Shown: positions 59,599 to 64,000 of the stretch, one piece after another
How the letters are laid out: each line of letters opens with the position of its first letter
Numbering within the stretch: the stretch's first letter is position 1
NCBI RefSeq assembly: GCF_020172685.1
Contig: NZ_CP083986.1
Location: 1,592,565 to 1,656,564 of the forward strand
Direction: 5' to 3'
Source: [Mycobacterium] nativiensis
GTDB taxonomy: Bacteria; Actinomycetota; Actinomycetes; Mycobacteriales; Mycobacteriaceae
Length of the DNA: 64,000 nt
Program-made: the position numbers and the translations under genes
The notes under the pieces: generated by a model
Database searches by the model: none
The model's input: the letters and a program-made list of their open reading frames with translations, nothing else
What the model was told of the DNA's origin: nothing

Positions 59599-59693
59599 CG
59601 ACTGCCCCTTTCTGCTCGCCGACGGGTGAGAACCACCCCGGCTGCTCTAGGGTAGTTCGAAGGGACAGATTCGGGCGGACAGGGAGGACGACA

Positions 59694-59921
59694 GTGGCGG
59701 AGCGCGATCCCGAACGGATCAAGAAGGACATCGATCAGGCACGCCAGCAGCTGGCGTCGACGGTGGACATTCTTGCGGAACGGGCCAACCCCCGTCAGCT
59801 GGCCGACCGAGCCAAAGCCCGGGCCGTCGAATTCGTCACCCAACCAGTGGTGATGGCTTCGCTGGCCGGTGTCGGTGGCCTGCTGGTCATCCTGGCGATC
59901 CGCCGGATCCGCAACCGCTAG
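59694..59921 (+). CDS. DUF3618 membrane-anchored small protein
   Basis: A 75-aa protein, equivalent to Rv2520c. A basic amphipathic N-terminal half (DPERIKKDIDQARQQLASTVDILAER is within residues 5-30) is followed by one membrane segment (VVMASLAGVGGLLVILAI). The function is unknown. GTG 59694 has AGGGAGG upstream. Divergent from bcp. Confidence 0.88.
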   Translation: MAERDPERIKKDIDQARQQLASTVDILAERANPRQLADRAKARAVEFVTQPVVMASLAGVGGLLVILAIRRIRNR

Positions 59922-59987
59922 AGGGCCCGCGCGGCCGCGCAAGATTTGGGTCTGGTGGCGTGAAGCCGCCGGGACAAAGATGTTGCG

Positions 59988-62324
59988 GTGCGCGTCCAAC
60001 ATCCGCCACCGCCCAGGCCCGACTCGATCGGGTACACACTCAAGCGGCTGATACTCGGCCGGCCGTTGGTCACTGCCCAGCTGCGATCCGAGCGACTGTC
60101 CAATCCGGTTGCGCTGGGCGTACTTTCACCCGACGCGATCTCCTCGAACGCCTACGGCGTCGAAGAGATCCTGATCGAGCTGTTGCCGTTCGCCGGCCTG
60201 GCCGCGTTCACCCTGCTGTTGCCGATCACCGGCGTGGTGCTGCTGATCCTGGTGCTGGTCACCGCGTCGTATCGCCAGGTGGTGATGGCCTACACCCGGG
60301 CCGGCGGGTCCTACATCGTGGCCCGGGAGAACTTCGGCCCGCGCGTGGCGCAGGTCGCGGCCGCCGCGCTGCTGATCGACTACGTGGTGACGGTCGCCGT
60401 GCAGTCCGCGGCCGGCACCGTCGCCGTCGTATCGGCGATCCGCCCGCTGGGCCCCTACAGTCTGGAAATCACCGTCGGCGTGGTGATCGTGATGTGTTAC
60501 GCGAACCTGCGCGGCGTGCGGGAAGCCGGCCGATCCTTCGCGATCCCGACTTACTTCTTCGTGGCCATGCTCGGACTGATGATCATCACCGGGCTGATTC
60601 GCGAGACATTCTGGGGGCTAACGGTTTACGACGCCGCGCACACTCCCGGATCGGTGCCGGTCCATCAGGGCAACGGGCTGGTGATGGGGGCGACCATCCT
60701 GGTGGTGTTGCGGGCGTTCGCCAACGGCGGGTCGTCACTGACCGGGGTGGAAGCCATCTCCAACACCGTCAGCGTCTTCCGCAGGCCGCAAGGCCGCAAT
60801 GCCCGCCGGGTTCTCACCGCGATGGCCTGCATCCTGGGGTTCCTGCTGGCCGGCGTCACCTACCTGGCCTATCGCACCCACACACCGCCTTATGCGGCCG
60901 GATACCCCTCGGTGCTTTCCGAGGTGGCCCGGGCGGTGTTCGGCAGCGGCTGGGTGGGCCAGGTCTGCTACGTGCTGGTGCAGACGGCGACGGCGTTGAT
61001 CCTGTTCACCGGCGCCAACACCAGCTTCAACGGGTTCCCGATGCTGGCCAGCTTCGTCGCCGAGGACCGCTTTTTGCCCCGTCAGTTGACCAAACGGGGG
61101 CATCGGCTGGTGTTCTCCAACGGGATCGTCGCCCTCACCGTCCTGGCGGTGGCGCTGCTGGTGATCACCGGCGGTTCGGTCAACGCACTGGTTCCGTTCT
61201 ACGCCATCGGGGTGTTCACCGGCTTCGCGATGGCTGGCTACGGAATGACCAAACACCATGTCACACACCGGGAATCAGGGTGGCGGCACAAACTCGTCAT
61301 CAATTTCTCCGCGGGGGTGCTGTCCACGGTGGTGGTCGGGATCTTCGCCGTGGCGAAGTTCACCGAAGGGGCCTGGCTGGTGGTGGTGATCTTCCCGCTG
61401 CTGGTGCTGGTTCTGATCCGGTTGAACCGGGAATACCGTGCCGAGGCCGCGATACTGGAACGTTTCCGCACCGACCGGCCCGAAGTCGTCAAGTACGCCC
61501 GTCATCGGGTGATGGTGTTCGTCCATTCGTTGGACCTGGCCGTCTTGGAGGCCCTGCGTTACGGCAAGGGGCTTTACGCCGACGACCTGACCGCCGTGCA
61601 TCTGATGGTCGACCTCGCCCACGCCGTGGTGCTGCAGCAGCGGTGGGACTACTACGGGCTGGACACCCCGCTGCGAGTGGTGGACTGCCCGGATCGGCGG
61701 GTGACCCGGACGGCCCAGCAGCTGGTGGACGCGGCGCGCAATGAACATCCGGATTCGCACGTGACCGTGCTGCTGCCCAGGCGCACCTACGCGCCGGTGC
61801 TGGGAAGGCTGCTGCACGACCGCACCGCCGACAAGATCGCCAAGGCCGTGAGCCTGCTTCCCGACGCGGCGGCGACGATCGTGCCCTACGACGTGCAATC
61901 GCGGATCCGGCAGGCGTTCCCCGACCTGTTCGAACAACGCCTCGCCCGCGAAGTCGAAAAGCTTCAGCAGTGGGTGGCGCGCAGCGATCAGCAGAACGTC
62001 GACCGTTACGAGCATCCCGTGCCGCCGCCGGATGTGATCGCCGTGGACGGACTCATCGTCGGGCACCTGGCCACCGTCGAGGGGCGGGTCAACGAGGTCG
62101 ACGACACCATGAGTCGCGGAAAGGCCGTGCGGGTGGTGGTGCTCGGGGACGGCAGCGGTGAGCTGCGAGCGAAATTTCACGCGGGGCGGGGCACCGACAT
62201 CGAGCCGGGGGATGTGCTCATGCTCACCGGCAAGGCCCGGCAGAACGGGAACGAGCCGGTGTACATGTCCGATCCGAGTTACCGGATGGTCGGTGCTGCG
62301 GACGAATCGGAAACGCCGCAATAG
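59988..62324 (+). CDS. KimA-like APC superfamily permease with C-terminal OB-like domain
   Basis: A 778-aa protein with about 12 membrane segments in residues 35-440, a cytosolic region, and an extra C-terminal module. SYRQVVMAYTRAGGSYIVARENFG and ANGGSSLTGVEAISN resemble KimA/YdaO, a potassium-proton importer, so potassium uptake is the best guess, though generic amino-acid transport is not excluded. The last 85 residues (TVEGRVNEVDDTM, VVVLGDGSGELRAKF, GDVLMLTGKARQNG) read as an OB-like beta-barrel, not usual in KimA. GTG 59988 is the start. Confidence 0.83.
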   Translation: MRVQHPPPPRPDSIGYTLKRLILGRPLVTAQLRSERLSNPVALGVLSPDAISSNAYGVEEILIELLPFAGLAAFTLLLPITGVVLLILVLVTASYRQVVMAYTRAGGSYIVARENFGPRVAQVAAAALLIDYVVTVAVQSAAGTVAVVSAIRPLGPYSLEITVGVVIVMCYANLRGVREAGRSFAIPTYFFVAMLGLMIITGLIRETFWGLTVYDAAHTPGSVPVHQGNGLVMGATILVVLRAFANGGSSLTGVEAISNTVSVFRRPQGRNARRVLTAMACILGFLLAGVTYLAYRTHTPPYAAGYPSVLSEVARAVFGSGWVGQVCYVLVQTATALILFTGANTSFNGFPMLASFVAEDRFLPRQLTKRGHRLVFSNGIVALTVLAVALLVITGGSVNALVPFYAIGVFTGFAMAGYGMTKHHVTHRESGWRHKLVINFSAGVLSTVVVGIFAVAKFTEGAWLVVVIFPLLVLVLIRLNREYRAEAAILERFRTDRPEVVKYARHRVMVFVHSLDLAVLEALRYGKGLYADDLTAVHLMVDLAHAVVLQQRWDYYGLDTPLRVVDCPDRRVTRTAQQLVDAARNEHPDSHVTVLLPRRTYAPVLGRLLHDRTADKIAKAVSLLPDAAATIVPYDVQSRIRQAFPDLFEQRLAREVEKLQQWVARSDQQNVDRYEHPVPPPDVIAVDGLIVGHLATVEGRVNEVDDTMSRGKAVRVVVLGDGSGELRAKFHAGRGTDIEPGDVLMLTGKARQNGNEPVYMSDPSYRMVGAADESETPQ

Positions 62325-62343
62325 TGCTGATCGGGCGGTGTGG

Positions 62344-62365
62344 GTGCGCCGTCAGGGTTTCGAAC
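62344..62365 (+). repeat. Putative attachment-site copy (22-bp duplicate of the tRNA-Lys 3' end)
   Basis: GTGCGCCGTCAGGGTTTCGAAC is identical to 63561-63582, which covers the 3' end of the tRNA-Lys gene, and is in the same orientation. It is followed by CTAACGG, which also occurs at the tRNA 5' end, so a deleted tRNA remnant is an alternative reading. Confidence 0.7.
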
Positions 62366-62532
62366 TAACGGACGGTGCATATTTCAATATTGCTATCGAT
62401 GGCGGAAAGGTCTCATGGCCAGCGTTTACGGTAGAGGACGCGGACTGACCTGAAGTAGCGAGATACGTGTTACTAACGCCCATAAACGATGGAAAACGAA
62501 GCTGCGTCGGCAGTGACGGGAGAGCTTCTGGG

Positions 62533-63255
62533 CTAGCAGTAGTTTGCGAGTACACGGGCCAGCGCATCGCGTTCAGACTGGGTGACCCACAGTCCGTATC
62601 TGACCTTGACGTCAATGATGCGGGTCGCATATGTGCAGCGGTAGGCCTTGTTCGGGGGTAACCAGGTAGCCGCATCCCCGGACCCCTTCTCCCGATTGGC
62701 CTCGGCGGTGGTGGTTTGCAGGTTGATCGGATCGTTCGCGAAGTTGCGACGGGTCATGTAGTCCCAGTCCTGCGCGCCTTTCTGCCAGGCGTCAAGGATG
62801 GGCACGACGTGGTCGATCTGAATCTGACTCGATGAACCGGGGCCGCGCTGGTACAGGACCGTTTCACCCGTGTACGAGTCGTTGAGTGTGCCGGATAGGA
62901 CGATGCAGACATGGCGCCCTGGCCTGAATCCGGCTCCGGTGAGGTCGCGACGCAGGATGTCGTTGCGGGTGTCGCAGCCGTTGTGGCCGCCCTCCACGGT
63001 GACATCGTCAGTCCAGGGAGAGCCGAACAACGCGCGGTCGTAGTTGGTTTTCGGCGCCCGCCCCTTGATGTCGAGGGTGTTGAGTCTTGCAAGCGCGGCA
63101 CTTTCTGGTGCGACGACGCGCGAGGTGGTCGGGTAGCTCGATGTCACGACCGACGACGTGGTTGACGACGCGCTTTCGACCACCATCACAATGCCTACCA
63201 GGAGAAAAACCAGAACGGGCGCGGCGATGAGCGCGATTCGAGCAGGCTTGCTCAT
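62533..63255 (-). CDS. Secreted or membrane-anchored HNH family nuclease
   Basis: A 240-aa protein. One N-terminal hydrophobic segment (residues 8-27) anchors or exports it. The nuclease domain has QIDHVVPILDAW (Asp148, His149), NDPINLQ and AEANREKGSGD, the GmrSD C-terminal/DUF1524-type HNH pattern. Cys94 and Cys117 could form a disulfide, fitting an external location. ATG 63255. It is the only gene between two copies of a tRNA-Lys 3' end. Confidence 0.85.
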   Translation of the reverse strand: MSKPARIALIAAPVLVFLLVGIVMVVESASSTTSSVVTSSYPTTSRVVAPESAALARLNTLDIKGRAPKTNYDRALFGSPWTDDVTVEGGHNGCDTRNDILRRDLTGAGFRPGRHVCIVLSGTLNDSYTGETVLYQRGPGSSSQIQIDHVVPILDAWQKGAQDWDYMTRRNFANDPINLQTTTAEANREKGSGDAATWLPPNKAYRCTYATRIIDVKVRYGLWVTQSERDALARVLANYC

Positions 63256-63561
63256 CGCGTGAAGTTAGTGGTCGGCATGCGTCGTGACGCTACCGCTACC
63301 CCGCGTTATTTTGATCAATGTCCGCGTCTCCATCAACCTGAACGACGTTGGCCTGCGATGACGACGGGTTGGGGTCGATGGCGGCGTTTGCCGTGGACAT
63401 GTTGAAGTGTTGTCGGAAGAAAGACTCTCAGGACGTGTAGATTGCGCGCAGGCGCGTCCATGCGAGTGTGGCAGGCCTGTTGGACCGCCGCACTTCTCAT
63501 TAAGGATGAATATCCAATGGATCCAGAAACGCTGGTGAGGCTGAAAACAGCTTCCGAACTG
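63256..63561. other. Gene-free stretch between the HNH nuclease and tRNA-Lys
   Basis: About 306 bp of lower-GC sequence. No conserved reading frame is seen; a 27-codon frame from ATG 63518 runs into the tRNA gene and is not credible. It may be the remains of mobile-element DNA next to the attachment site. No integrase remnant is recognisable. Confidence 0.5.
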
Positions 63562-63634
<73 letters not shown>

Positions 63635-63788
63635 TGGGCGGTCATGACCGCGAGAGAGACAATAACAGGCGTCGTGCCGCGAGGCGAAATCCCCTGGTAC
63701 CGGGCGGTTGATTGCACGACTAAGCGATACGCCGAATTACCCACTAGACTGCCTGCGAGCAGGTTGAGCAGGGTCAGGTGGGAAGAGT

Positions 63789-64000
63789 ATGGCGCAGGTT
63801 GATTCGGTGCGACGCTGCCGCGGGGGGCGATCTCGGCTGGTGGCGCTGCTGGTGGTTCCTGCCGTGGTGCTGGGGCTGAGCGCATGCGGCAGCAACGCCG
63901 ACGCCGAGGCCGCCAAGGTCATCACCGACAAGGGCACGCCGTTCGCCGACCTGCTGGTGCCCAAGGTCACCGCGTCGGTCACCGACAAGGCCGTCGGTGT
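63789..64000 (+). CDS. ldtB: L,D-transpeptidase LdtB, N-terminal part
   Basis: The first 70 residues, cut by the window end. A signal peptide with lipobox VLGLSACGS (lipid Cys33) is followed by [24 protein letters not shown], split at residue 50, which matches Rv2518c (LdtB) almost word for word. LdtB forms 3-3 cross-links in peptidoglycan; the catalytic domain lies outside the window. ATG 63789 has a GGAAGAG-type site upstream. Confidence 0.9.
   Translation, partial: MAQVDSVRRCRGGRSRLVALLVVPAVVLGLSACGSNADAEAAKVITDKGTPFADLLVPKVTASVTDKAVG

Overview
The window is from a mycobacterium (Mycobacteriaceae). It is high-GC, with many GTG and some TTG starts. Gene order matches two blocks I know from Mycobacterium tuberculosis: Rv1316c-Rv1343c (ogt, alkA, cyclase, nucS, fadA4, glgB, glgE, glgP, dinG, pncB, clpS, murI, rph, rdgB, lprD) and Rv2525c-Rv2518c (DUF1906 Tat protein, fas, acpS, M20 peptidase, bcp, DUF3618, ldtB). 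A type I multifunctional FAS, a GlgE maltosyltransferase, a NucS mismatch endonuclease, a PE-PPE-domain protein and an F420-type Ddn-like protein all fit. The species cannot be fixed from the sequence. It is not the M. tuberculosis complex: the two blocks are fused here, PE_PGRS24 and cysM-cysO-mec are missing from their usual places, and several accessory genes are added.

Layout. 1-340: end of an rRNA operon (23S 3' tip, 5S, terminator). 472-9307: PE-PPE hydrolase, DNA alkylation repair pair, glutaminase-STAS, membrane adenylate cyclase, nucS, an OYE-type flavoenzyme, methylmalonyl-CoA epimerase. 9389-18682: fadA4, a thioredoxin/TPR protein and the alpha-glucan genes glgB/glgE facing glgP, with a duplicated 59-bp element between them. 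18701-24220: dinG with a lipoprotein metallopeptidase, then pncB. 24276-28603: a tightly overlapped clpS-DUF2017-P1 peptidase-rhomboid-murI-Rv1339 run. 28625-30253: a TetR gene facing a two-gene operon. 30314-32435: rph-rdgB, then DUF3817 and lprD. 32470-35243 is a junction zone with a solo HTH/LAGLIDADG protein, tRNA-Leu(TAG), a DUF732 protein and an MFS transporter. 35311-50905: the fas-acpS neighbourhood, interrupted by a PucR regulator and a large secreted protein. 50902-59094 is accessory: phosphotransferase, LysR with a convergent flavoprotein, two DUF202 proteins, and an AraC-led catabolic cluster (quinone oxidoreductase, TauD-type dioxygenase, BKACE). 59125-64000: bcp, DUF3618, a KimA-like permease with an extra C-terminal OB-like domain, a secreted HNH nuclease inside what looks like a tRNA-Lys-targeted insertion, tRNA-Lys(CTT) and the start of ldtB.

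The best leads are regulatory and mobile signals. A 22-bp direct duplication of the tRNA-Lys 3' end brackets the HNH nuclease. An 18-bp motif is shared, in opposite orientation, by the araC promoter and the region before the quinone oxidoreductase operon. A CCACAA-N7-TTGTGR dyad is shared by a lysR gene and its convergent oxidoreductase. Paired TetR-type palindromes lie in one divergent promoter. Identification of families rests on motif recognition and remembered M. tuberculosis homologues; no database search was run.
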